Source: JBMNOU01 sp050943215
GTDB taxonomy: Bacteria > Bacillota > Clostridia > Christensenellales > SZUA-584
Direction of reading: 5' to 3'
DNA length: 17,028 nt
Assembly: GCA_050943215.1 (NCBI GenBank)
Contig: JBMNOU010000040.1
Span: 1 to 17,028, forward strand
Notes under the pieces: model-generated
What the model saw: only the letters and a program-made list of their open reading frames with translations
Told to the model about the DNA's origin: nothing
The model's database searches: none
Shown: positions 1 to 7,083 of the stretch, piece after piece
Layout of the letters: each line of letters starts with the position of its first letter
How positions within the stretch are numbered: position 1 is the first letter of the stretch
Position numbers and translations under genes: made by a program

Positions 1-85
1 TATGTAAAGGCAATACGACTCTTTAAAAACTTAAAGCGGAAAACTAACGTCATAAAAATAAATTAATTAAACATTTTATACGGTA

Positions 86-143
86 ATATTCTATTCATAA
101 TAAGAATATCATATTGCAAAATAATATTGTTTTTGTATATAAT
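86..143 (+). promoter_or_regulatory. Predicted sigma-A promoter with upstream dyad for the 70-residue membrane protein
   Basis: A -35-like TTGCAA (114-119) and a perfect -10 TATAAT (138-143) are separated by 18 bp, about 55 bases before the ATG at 197. Just upstream lies a dyad, ATATTCT (86-92) and AGAATAT (103-109), with a 10-base gap, which could be an operator. The hexamers are seen directly; function is inferred. Nothing else was recognised in bases 1-85, which are AT-rich. Confidence 0.5.
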
Positions 144-196
144 GTATATGGTTTCCTTAAAGTACTAACCCTAAATTTGGGAAAGGAGGGTAGTGC

Positions 197-409
197 ATGT
201 TAGTAATCGGTATTATTCTAACAGTTGTGGGTGCCGGTTTGTTGATCTATGGAATTATTCAGAGTACCAGTTTTGCCGGCCAGCTCATTAACGCTTTTGG
301 CGGCGGTGATATCGGATTGGTCTGGATCATTATCGGCGCCGTTGTTCTCATCGTCGGTATTATTTTGATGGTTATCGCAAACAATAAGAAAAAGCCGGTA
401 CAGGGCTAG
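197..409 (+). CDS. Small two-helix membrane protein of unknown function
   Basis: A 70-residue protein that I cannot assign to a named family. It is almost entirely two hydrophobic, glycine-rich segments, at about residues 2-22 and 41-62. They are joined by a short loop containing three consecutive Gly (about 35-37), and the protein ends in a short basic tail (NKKK). This predicts an integral membrane hairpin with both ends on the same side. The ATG is preceded by an AGGAGGG ribosome binding site at about 7 bases spacing. The gene has its own promoter and a strong terminator, so it is monocistronic. Expression signals this clean make it a real gene despite its size. No catalytic motif is visible; a stress- or envelope-associated role is only a guess. 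Confidence 0.75.
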   Translation: MLVIGIILTVVGAGLLIYGIIQSTSFAGQLINAFGGGDIGLVWIIIGAVVLIVGIILMVIANNKKKPVQG

Positions 410-429
410 CCACTATTTGTGGGATTTTC

Positions 430-467
430 AATACTGCACAGAATCTCATTCTGCGCAGTATTTTTTA
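430..467 (+). terminator. Rho-independent terminator after the 70-residue gene
   Basis: AATACTGC and GCAGTATT arms (430-437, 455-462), extended inward by CAGAAT/ATTCTG around a short loop, are followed by a T run to 467. It lies about 20 bases after the stop codon. Confidence 0.88.
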
Positions 468-519
468 TTCATATAGGAAGCCGCATTGCAGAAAAATATA
501 GCAGTTTGTATTTTGGGTA

Positions 520-554
520 TTGCCATTTAGCATACATTGTGATATTGTTCACAC
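520..554 (+). promoter_or_regulatory. Promoter overlapped by a Rex-like or CRP/FNR-like operator
   Basis: TTGCCA (520-525, five of six matches to the -35 consensus), a 17-bp spacer and TATTGT (543-548) form a promoter; TGA directly before TATTGT gives an extended -10. The dyad TTGTGATATTGTTCACAC (537-554) is centred exactly on the -10. It matches the Rex consensus TTGTGAA-N4-TTCACAA at 12 of 14 defined positions. Its core TGTGA-N6-TCACA also fits CRP/FNR-type sites. Position over the -10 implies repression, which favours Rex, an NADH/NAD+ sensor known to control fermentation and hydrogenase genes. Transcription should start near 555. Confidence 0.55.
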
Positions 555-760
555 AAATGGACATGAGATACGTCTTATGCCCGTTCTTAGCAACATAAAC
601 ATGACCTGACAAAAAAGATGATTAGCAAGTCTTATTTGAAAGGCGGTTGTTGATAATGCACGATATGTTGATTATTTTGCTTTTACAACCTGCCTTTCGG
701 CGGGTTTTTTGATTTATAAAAATTTTAGCTTTCGAAGATAAATTTAGGAGGTAACTTTCT
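555..760 (+). promoter_or_regulatory. Long 5' leader with candidate attenuator
   Basis: About 205 untranslated bases separate the predicted start site from the ATG at 761. Segment 639-650 can pair with 685-697 (twelve base pairs with one bulged T at 691). That pairing excludes a terminator stem formed by 687-694 and 699-706. Two short motifs, GTCTTAT and TTAGCAA, each occur twice (572-578 and 629-635; 587-593 and 622-628). AGCAAC at 589-594 could in turn pair with 646-651. No known riboswitch class was recognised. An 11-codon reading frame (618-653) ends right after the 5' antiterminator arm but lacks a ribosome binding site. Confidence 0.5.
687..710 (+). terminator. Leader terminator (attenuator hairpin)
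   Basis: CCTGCC and GGCGGG arms (689-694, 699-704, one T-G wobble) close a TTTC loop, extended by AA/TT and followed by a run of T to 710. It lies about 50 bases before the gene, so read-through would be needed for expression unless the competing upstream pairing forms. Confidence 0.7.
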
Positions 761-1012
761 ATGAGACGGATAGCCGTTATCAGTGCAATACTTGAAAATC
801 CGGAGCGGTCTCAAGTTGAATTCAACACATTGATATCTAGTTTCAAAGGCCTTATCAAAGGCCGGATGGGTCTGCCGATGCCTGAATATTGCGTTACGGT
901 CATCGTGATCACGCTGGTCGGGGATTTAAACGAGATCAACAGCTTAACGGGCAAGATCGGTCTGATACCCGGTATACAGGTTAAAACATCAATATCCAAA
1001 AAAGATATCTAA
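761..1012 (+). CDS. TM1266-like iron-only hydrogenase system putative regulator (ACT/NikR-C-like)
   Basis: An 83-residue protein resembling the TM1266 family, small ferredoxin-fold (ACT or NikR C-terminal-like) proteins found with [FeFe]-hydrogenase and its HydE/F/G maturation genes. The family signature is visible as RMGLPMPEYCVTVI (about residues 35-48), followed by LTGKIGLIPGIQVKT in the second half; the hydrophobic strand ITLVGD lies between them. No DNA-binding domain is present, so 'regulator' is a family label and ligand sensing or protein interaction is as likely. The start is fixed by AGGAGGT at 746-752 with 8-base spacing. The stop is 72 bases before the next ATG with no terminator between, so it is probably cotranscribed with the lipoprotein gene. 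The dyad and leader upstream suggest redox-linked control. Confidence 0.82.
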   Translation: MRRIAVISAILENPERSQVEFNTLISSFKGLIKGRMGLPMPEYCVTVIVITLVGDLNEINSLTGKIGLIPGIQVKTSISKKDI

Positions 1013-1084
1013 GCCGCAGTATGTTTTGGCAGAATCTGTGCAATAATAATTTTTTAGAGCCATTGGCTCAGAAAGGATCGTAAA

Positions 1085-2038
1085 ATGAAAAAGATTCTAT
1101 TGGTCGTATTGGTTATCATAATGATCGCTACCATGGTGGCTGCATGTGGTCAAAGTGAGACTTCCATCAGCGAAAGCACTCCAGCGTCTGTCGCGACACT
1201 AGCTGGGCCGACGGGAATGGGCATGATACAAATGTTCAAAAATAAAGCCTACGATGTCAGCCTTTTTACAAACCCTGACCAGATCAGTCCTAAGATCATC
1301 AACGGCGAGACAGATATCGCTGCCATCCCGTCTAATCTGGCGGCGGTGATCTACAATAAAACCAAGGGCAACATCCAAGTTGTTGCCGTCAATACAATGG
1401 GCGTGCTGTATATACTTGAAAACGGTAATACGATAAACAGCATCGAAGACCTTGCAGGAAAAACGATTTATGCAACAGGACAGGGCGCAACCCCGGAATA
1501 TGTGCTCAACAAGATTCTGGAAGCCAACGGTCTTGAAAACGTAACAGTACAATTTATGGGAGCACATGCGGATCTTGCAAACGCGATGGCAGCCGGAGAA
1601 GTTACGCTGGCCCTTCTGCCCGAACCGTATGTGTCAACAGTACTCGCCAGTAACAGTGACGTTCAGGTAAAAATAGATATCAACGCGGAATGGAAAAAGA
1701 TTTTTGGCGAGGATGCAGGGATACCGATGGGTGTGATGGTAGTTAGCAAAGAGTTTGCTAAAGACAAAGCCGCAATGGATAAACTGATTGCAGATTGCAG
1801 CGCTTCAGTCGATTATGTGGTTTCGGATCCCTCCGGCGCTTCCAAAGATATCGCGGGCACAGGTATCGTTGCGTCGGAAGCAGTCGCGGCATCGGCAATA
1901 CCGAGATGCGGCATATCGTTTATCACAGGTGATAATTGCAAATCAATACTCACGGATTATTTTGACGTAATGATAAGCAGCAACCCCAAATCTTTAGGAG
2001 GCCCCATTCCGGACGATAGTTTCTATTACATGCCATAA
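1085..2038 (+). CDS. ABC transporter substrate-binding lipoprotein (NMT1/TauA/SsuA-like), orphan
   Basis: A 317-residue periplasmic-type binding protein anchored as a lipoprotein: basic start, hydrophobic segment (about 4-17) and lipobox V-A-A-C with the lipidated Cys at 21. The mature part has the type II binding-protein pattern of the NMT1/THI5, TauA and SsuA group: AGPTGMGM near the start, GETDIAAIPSNLAAVIYN, SIEDLAGKTIYATGQGATPEY and the LLPEPYV segment. This subfamily normally delivers a small organic substrate to a permease and ATPase, but neither gene follows; a strong terminator closes the unit at once. The ATG has an AAGGA site at about 7 bases. A small GAGCC-ATT-GGCTC hairpin (1057-1069) sits just upstream of that site. 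The substrate cannot be told from sequence. Confidence 0.85.
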   Translation: MKKILLVVLVIIMIATMVAACGQSETSISESTPASVATLAGPTGMGMIQMFKNKAYDVSLFTNPDQISPKIINGETDIAAIPSNLAAVIYNKTKGNIQVVAVNTMGVLYILENGNTINSIEDLAGKTIYATGQGATPEYVLNKILEANGLENVTVQFMGAHADLANAMAAGEVTLALLPEPYVSTVLASNSDVQVKIDINAEWKKIFGEDAGIPMGVMVVSKEFAKDKAAMDKLIADCSASVDYVVSDPSGASKDIAGTGIVASEAVAASAIPRCGISFITGDNCKSILTDYFDVMISSNPKSLGGPIPDDSFYYMP

Positions 2039-2060
2039 TATCGTCTTAAAAAACCGTTTA

Positions 2061-2093
2061 AAAGGCCGGCTTTATGCCGGCTTTTGTCTCTTT
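2061..2093 (+). terminator. Rho-independent terminator after the substrate-binding protein
   Basis: Arms 2061-2070 and 2076-2085 form a 10-bp stem (GCCGGC core, one G-T wobble) with a 5-base loop, followed by a T-rich stretch. Confidence 0.88.
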
Positions 2094-2154
2094 TCGCCAT
2101 GATTTGTATGAATATGTAGTCAGTCAGTAAACGCTGTGCGCAGATCTTGCTTAA

Positions 2155-2183
2155 TTGACTTTTCGGCAAAATTGCTATAAAAT
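2155..2183 (+). promoter_or_regulatory. Predicted sigma-A promoter for the CARDB-like surface protein
   Basis: TTGACT (2155-2160) and TAAAAT (2178-2183), each five of six matches to consensus, are separated by 17 bp. The predicted start site is about 45 bases before the start codon. Confidence 0.6.
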
Positions 2184-2234
2184 GAACGTGTATTTTTTAG
2201 GATTTGTATACATTTAACAAGGAGGAAAAACGTT

Positions 2235-3854
2235 TTGAAAAAAACTTTATCATTTTTTTTAATAGTGCTTATGATATCGGTGTTTTTAGGAATCAGCAGC
2301 GTGGCATTTGCAGCAGATATCAGCCTTACGGTTCAGCCAGAAGTCACGGAGATGGCCCATGGCGGAAACGTCAATTTTAGCTTTACAATTGTCAATAGCA
2401 GCGGCACTACACTAACCGGCTATTCAATCGGTTGCAATGGGAATAAAGTCGCGGCAGACGATGCGACAGTGCTTGGAGACGGTTCTCCAATCACATCATC
2501 ATTCTCTATGAATGTGTCTGATGACATGCTGGGCAATACGCTGACTTTTCAGCTATACGATTCTGGAGGGAACGCCATTTCGGGTGCTTCCGATAATGTG
2601 AAGATCAATAAAAAGGCGCAGTCTGTTAAAATTGCCGCATCTGTTGCACCCAGCCAAACGCTTGTCAGCCCTGGCGATACGGTAACTTTCACATTCAACA
2701 TTGAAAACCAAGGCGAAGCGACTCTTGACAATATCGTTATCACGGCCTCGGCGTTCAATAACGGCCAGCCTTTGAACAACGCCTTTTCTTTAGCGCCTGG
2801 CGAAAGTAAACCGGTGACATACAAACATAAGGTAACCACAGCCGTTACTGTTGAACCACGAATATCATTTTCTGCAAACGGGACAGCGCAGCAACCTTAC
2901 GGGCTTGATCCAATCGGACTCACTCTTGAATCAAGAGACGTAGAGCCATTGCTTTTGGTTGACAATAGCTCACCTAATGCGGGTGAGAATGTAACCTTTA
3001 CGCTGTCTGTCGCAAATAACGGGAACGTCCCTTATTCCAATTTATCTGTCACGATGAACGGCGAAGAAAAAGATTTCCCTTTTAAAAAGTTAACCCCTGG
3101 AGATAAGTTGACCAAAGAGTATACGATGTCTTTCCAGACTTCTACAGAGGTCGTATTTAAGATTACGATGAAGGATCATAAGGGCCAGACAAAGTCGGTT
3201 AGTACCAATTCGGTCAGTGTTAAGTTGCCTGTTAACCAGAACGCACTGTCCCAAAAGCTGATGCTTGTAATGAACGTGGATAGGCCACAGCTGACTTCCG
3301 CAGGGACAATCAACTTCTCCGGATACGTTTCCAATGCATCTGAATATTCTTTGAGCGATATCGTGGTAACGGAAGGTACTCTCGGCACTATTTTTGAGAT
3401 ATCATCCATGGCACCGGGTACGAAAGAAAATATCGATTGGTCGGCCGACATCAATGGAACAACAACATATCAATTCGTTCTGACTGCTAAAGATGAAACC
3501 GGCCAATCATACTCAGTGAATGCTGATCCGATAACAGTAGCCATCAGCAGTGCCGAATCGACAACTACAGATTTTGAAGAAGCAGCGGATATAACCGAAA
3601 CTGATATGCTGACTCTTGATTCATCAAAAGGCTCGATAGGTTCGCTTGGTGTCTGGGCCATTATTGCTATTGTGCTTGTTGTGCTGATTATCGGCGTCGG
3701 GGTTGCGCTTCTTGTTCTTTGGAAGAAAGGCAAATCACCTTCCAAAGTTTCTGCGGCAAAAGCAATGGGAACAAAGAAAAAAGTACCTTACCGAAACGGT
3801 TACGGAAAACGGCCGCAAAATCAAAGAAGCTACAGAGACCGTAATAATTTCTAG
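2235..3854 (+). CDS. Secreted CARDB/Ig-like repeat protein with C-terminal membrane anchor
   Basis: A 539-residue type I membrane protein. Residues 1-26 are a Sec signal peptide ending near A-F-A-A. Four beta-sandwich segments of about 100 residues follow (roughly 28-125, 130-225, 233-330, 340-440). They share a pattern of 'pGdtVtFtf.v.N.G...l.nv.vt' then an 'l.pGe.k' turn, as in CARDB and NEW3-type adhesion modules. A single helix (471-495) precedes a 44-residue, strongly basic cytoplasmic tail rich in Lys, Arg, Asn and Tyr. There is no sortase motif. The start is TTG at 2235, supported by GGAGG at 2221-2225 with 9-base spacing and by the signal peptide. It has its own promoter and terminator. 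Function is unknown; surface structure or adhesion is inferred from the domains. Confidence 0.78.
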   Translation: MKKTLSFFLIVLMISVFLGISSVAFAADISLTVQPEVTEMAHGGNVNFSFTIVNSSGTTLTGYSIGCNGNKVAADDATVLGDGSPITSSFSMNVSDDMLGNTLTFQLYDSGGNAISGASDNVKINKKAQSVKIAASVAPSQTLVSPGDTVTFTFNIENQGEATLDNIVITASAFNNGQPLNNAFSLAPGESKPVTYKHKVTTAVTVEPRISFSANGTAQQPYGLDPIGLTLESRDVEPLLLVDNSSPNAGENVTFTLSVANNGNVPYSNLSVTMNGEEKDFPFKKLTPGDKLTKEYTMSFQTSTEVVFKITMKDHKGQTKSVSTNSVSVKLPVNQNALSQKLMLVMNVDRPQLTSAGTINFSGYVSNASEYSLSDIVVTEGTLGTIFEISSMAPGTKENIDWSADINGTTTYQFVLTAKDETGQSYSVNADPITVAISSAESTTTDFEEAADITETDMLTLDSSKGSIGSLGVWAIIAIVLVVLIIGVGVALLVLWKKGKSPSKVSAAKAMGTKKKVPYRNGYGKRPQNQRSYRDRNNF

Positions 3855-3870
3855 TTTTAAAATATAGGCT

Positions 3871-3903
3871 AATAAAAGCGGCGGGTTCGCCGCTTTTATT
3901 ATT
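3871..3903 (+). terminator. Rho-independent terminator after the CARDB-like protein
   Basis: A perfect 13-bp stem (3871-3883 with 3888-3900, GCGGCG core) closes a GGTT loop and runs into TTATTATTTC. The symmetric A and T flanks could let it act in both directions. Confidence 0.92.
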
Positions 3904-3972
3904 TCTTAATAATATGGCAATATAGAAGATAATAATCATGCAATCCTTATACATCAACACAAATGTAGCAAG

Positions 3973-4174
3973 TTATCCACCAATGTCGGTGGATAACCCG
4001 CGGATATTTGTGGATAACTTAAATTGGGCCGTTACTATTCGCTGAATTATAAGAGTGGACCAACTATATTTAGTTGGTCCTAGAAAAAGCCACGGATATT
4101 TTGTACTTTTATGAAGAAATTATTTTTTGGAATTTGTCTTTATTATACCTTAAGATTATCACCGATGTGGATAA
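3973..4174. promoter_or_regulatory. Cluster of DnaA boxes in a convergent intergenic region
   Basis: Four nonamers match the DnaA box TTATCCACA. Two are perfect: TGTGGATAA at 4009-4017 and 4166-4174 (both box on - strand). Two differ only in the last base: TTATCCACC at 3973-3981 (+) and GGTGGATAA at 3988-3996 (-), which face each other as an inverted pair. The stretch from 3901 to 4242 has no gene and is AT-rich. The boxes are seen directly. A role in DnaA titration or replication control is inferred; no dnaA or dnaN is in the window. Confidence 0.6.
4057..4080. repeat. Perfect 10-bp inverted repeat
   Basis: GGACCAACTA (4057-4066), loop TATT, TAGTTGGTCC (4071-4080). Neither strand has a T tract after it, so it is not a normal terminator. 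It sits inside the DnaA-box cluster. Confidence 0.65.
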
Positions 4175-4242
4175 CATACCCGTTTCACCAACAATCAATA
4201 AGGATTACGTGCTAAAATACCAATAGAAAACGCGAATAACTG

Positions 4243-7083
4243 CTATGATAGTTTTATATAAGCCGCATAAACATACGCCGTAGATGACTTGAATCTGATC
4301 TTATGCCACGTATTTCCCTTCTCTATGATCTCGACAACGTTTCCTTTATAAAGCTTGCCGAGTACCGCAGTAGAAGTTGACGCACCGTTCCTGATATTGA
4401 GCGTACCAGCCGATACCACCCCGTAGGTCGAGGAAGAGATTTTAAGGTATTGCGCATACATATAGCCTTTCTTGCCCGCGTATTTAACCTTATGCCAAGT
4501 GGTCCCTTTTTCGAGCACCTGAACGATATCTCCCCGGGATAACGTGTTGATCACCGGAGCGCTGAGACTGGCTGCTTCCCGGAAGTTCAATGCGTTGGCA
4601 TTGACGCTGGCATAAACTGTGTTTGCCTGCACTTCTGATGCGTTTCCGGCGCTGCCTGAATTACTGATGCTCACATAATCGGCATGAACATAGGCCGCGC
4701 TGCCGTTATATAGTATCTGATGCCAGTTTTCAGTTTCATTTATCTTTGTAATATCAACTTTGGCACCCTTTACAAAACTGCCAAGCTTGGTGTAAGACGT
4801 TCCTGGCCCGCTTCTGATATTGAGTATGGATGCCGTAATCACGCCGGTTGTCTGTATGGATGTTTCCGGCCCTGATAATCTGACATATTGGGCATAAACA
4901 TAAGCGGCGCTGCCTTTATACAATATCTTATGCCAGCCTTGTGCACTGTCAGCCTCGATAACGTCCACTATATTGCCCTTGACAAAGCTGCCAAGCTTGC
5001 TGTAAGACGTGCCCGGCCCGCTTCTGATGTTGAGTATAGACGCGGTAATTACACCTGTTGTCTGTACGTTCGTTTCCGTGTCCGAAAGCGTGATGTAACT
5101 TGCATATACATACCCAGCTATACCGTTGCTCAATATTTTATGCCAGCCTTGCGCACTATTTGTTTCAATAACGTCTACCCTGTCACCCTTTGCAAACCGC
5201 CCGATCTGACTGTATGTCGTTCCCGGTCCGCTCCTAATGTTAAGCACATTGACAGAAACCGTTCCCGTCTGGACAATATCTGGGGCCGGCGTCGCGGTAG
5301 GTGTTGCGGTGGGTAGCGCCGAGGTGGTAGGCGGCGATGGCTCAACCGTAGCTGAGGGGGTCTTAGCAGGAACGGTGGGCGTTGGCGCTGCTTCGCTATC
5401 AAGCATTACATAGTATGCATAAATATACGCATCAATCCCGCCATAGCTAATCTTATGCCAATCAGGTGCCGCATTAGCTTCGATAACAGTAATCCTGTCT
5501 CCGAGAAAAGCCGTGCCTATTCGGGGATAACTGGTATCGGGTGTGCTCCTGATATTTACGTTGCTAACACAATTATATACAACAGCATTCGTCTGATCCG
5601 TGCTATCCGTCGCCTCACCAAGATCCGGTGGTGAGATATTCAATGCTTCAAAATACGTGTTCGGATAATAAAAGGAAAGAATCTGATCAAACGTTTGCCC
5701 GCCTTTGGCTCTTGTCTGTGCACCCCTCTGGCTTAATCCGACACCGTGACCATATCTTCTGTTATATATCCTCCAGTCCGAGCCCTTTTCAACAATAATA
5801 AATAATCTGAGGCTTTTATTATTGAACGCCTGATAAACACCGCCCGATTTATCAAGCTCGTGCAAATTAATCGTAAAGCCTACGCTAATCTGCTCTTGCA
5901 CCAACGCTTGACCTGTTAACTGCTGTTCTTCCTGTGTTGAAGGCCGATATGCCAAAACGGCCATGTTGATGTCCGCTTTCTGAAAACATACACAACTGTT
6001 AGTGCCGGTATAATCCGAGACACTTCCATGCTGTCCTTCATAAGAATGCGGCACTATGCTGTTAATGCCCACAATCTCAATGTCGCCCGAAACAGACGCA
6101 ATATACCCTTTTGCTGCTAAAGAAGGTAATGCGGATATTTTAAGGTATCTTTCTGCGTTTGCTCTCTCGCTTCCCGTTCCGTCAACCATAGACCCGCTGC
6201 TTGAATACTGATACGCAATCTTGTTTGACTTTGTTACTGTTTTTGGAAAGATCAAAACCTCCTCAAGGCTCCATGTGTTTTGCGTATCGTATGGGTCTTG
6301 CTGAAGGATATGATACGGCAAAATGGGCGCGCTTAATGACCAAAGATGCTGGGGTATATCGACATAGCCGCCATTAGACGCGGAATAAAACGTCTGCACC
6401 AGCGCCCCCTGGCATTTTAAAACGATTTTAGCCGTATCGTTAACAGCCTTTATCGCATTTGTATTAGACCCATTGTATCCTTTATAAACCTGATTCGAGG
6501 ATGTATCAACAAGATCATAGCTTCCGCTACCATTCATATATCTGACTGCGTACGTCCTTGCCGCTACGGCCTGCGCTTTGAGCGCTTCTATCGGCCATGA
6601 ATTACTCATCTCATGGGGCACAACACCGTATAGATAATACTCAAGATACACATGGTTGATGACATCAATATGACTTTCATCCAGTTTAAACTGTATGTTG
6701 CCAAGATACGTGTTTGTGCCGTACGTTGTTGTTTTGATCGTTGTGTAATTATACTTACCTTCAAATGGTGGGCATTCTTCGATTGTAATATCGGTTCCCG
6801 TGCAAAGCAGCGTGCTGCCGCAATACAAATTCAGCGTGCTGCCGGATACCTTTATCATATAGGAGCCGGTTGAAATGCCGATGTTTTGGTTCTTCCCGAT
6901 CCGATAGTTACCAAAAAGTGAAAATGCAAGCTGTGATGGTGTGCCTACAGAAAGTTTAACCCTAACTACAGAGTTATCGGTGGCATGAGATTGCCCCGCA
7001 TAGGTCGCAATGATCGCAGTAATGAGAGCGACAATAATCAATATCACAAATAATCTGACCAATACTTTTTTTGACTGGGTCAC
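4243..7083 (-). CDS. SpoIID/LytB-domain exoprotein with six SH3 modules
   Basis: A 946-residue exported protein, nearly three times the length of classical SpoIID. An N-terminal helix (about 7-29) is a signal or anchor. The SpoIID/LytB domain spans about 130-480. Its conserved glutamate region is GVVPHEM (Glu158, equivalent to the catalytic residue of SpoIID glycan-strand lytic transglycosylases), followed by QAVAARTYAV and by YGHGVGLSQRGA (444-455). One SH3 module (502-561), a Pro/Thr-rich linker (565-600) and five more SH3 modules (605-666, 675-737, 745-807, 823-882, 887-945) follow, each with an N-x-R-x-x-P or similar start and a final W-H-K-(I/V)...A-Y-(V/I)-Y-A-x-Y pattern. These bind cell wall. 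The start is GTG at 7083, with GAGGT (7092-7096) 8 bases upstream. It is probably a wall-remodelling enzyme; a direct role in engulfment is possible but not shown. Confidence 0.85.
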   Translation of the reverse strand: MTQSKKVLVRLFVILIIVALITAIIATYAGQSHATDNSVVRVKLSVGTPSQLAFSLFGNYRIGKNQNIGISTGSYMIKVSGSTLNLYCGSTLLCTGTDITIEECPPFEGKYNYTTIKTTTYGTNTYLGNIQFKLDESHIDVINHVYLEYYLYGVVPHEMSNSWPIEALKAQAVAARTYAVRYMNGSGSYDLVDTSSNQVYKGYNGSNTNAIKAVNDTAKIVLKCQGALVQTFYSASNGGYVDIPQHLWSLSAPILPYHILQQDPYDTQNTWSLEEVLIFPKTVTKSNKIAYQYSSSGSMVDGTGSERANAERYLKISALPSLAAKGYIASVSGDIEIVGINSIVPHSYEGQHGSVSDYTGTNSCVCFQKADINMAVLAYRPSTQEEQQLTGQALVQEQISVGFTINLHELDKSGGVYQAFNNKSLRLFIIVEKGSDWRIYNRRYGHGVGLSQRGAQTRAKGGQTFDQILSFYYPNTYFEALNISPPDLGEATDSTDQTNAVVYNCVSNVNIRSTPDTSYPRIGTAFLGDRITVIEANAAPDWHKISYGGIDAYIYAYYVMLDSEAAPTPTVPAKTPSATVEPSPPTTSALPTATPTATPAPDIVQTGTVSVNVLNIRSGPGTTYSQIGRFAKGDRVDVIETNSAQGWHKILSNGIAGYVYASYITLSDTETNVQTTGVITASILNIRSGPGTSYSKLGSFVKGNIVDVIEADSAQGWHKILYKGSAAYVYAQYVRLSGPETSIQTTGVITASILNIRSGPGTSYTKLGSFVKGAKVDITKINETENWHQILYNGSAAYVHADYVSISNSGSAGNASEVQANTVYASVNANALNFREAASLSAPVINTLSRGDIVQVLEKGTTWHKVKYAGKKGYMYAQYLKISSSTYGVVSAGTLNIRNGASTSTAVLGKLYKGNVVEIIEKGNTWHKIRFKSSTAYVYAAYIKLS
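4663..5271 (-). repeat. Tandem 210-bp repeats encoding SH3 modules 2 to 4
   Basis: The motif N-I-R-S-G-P-G recurs at residues 615, 685 and 755, exactly 70 residues (210 bp) apart. Units 3 and 4 are nearly identical over about 28 residues (TTGVITASILNIRSGPGTSY and onwards) and clearly similar at DNA level, indicating recent duplication. Units 1, 5 and 6 are more diverged. Confidence 0.85.

Noticed and set aside
557..598. 13-codon reading frame in the leader as a leader peptide
   Set aside because: It begins within a few bases of the predicted transcription start and has no ribosome binding site; no run of a single regulatory amino acid.
3973..4174. Interpretation of the DnaA-box cluster as the chromosomal origin
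   Set aside because: Genes on both sides converge on it instead of diverging, no dnaA, dnaN, rpmH or gidA is near, and no clear AT-rich unwinding repeats with DnaA-trio order were seen. Titration is preferred, though GC skew was not computed.
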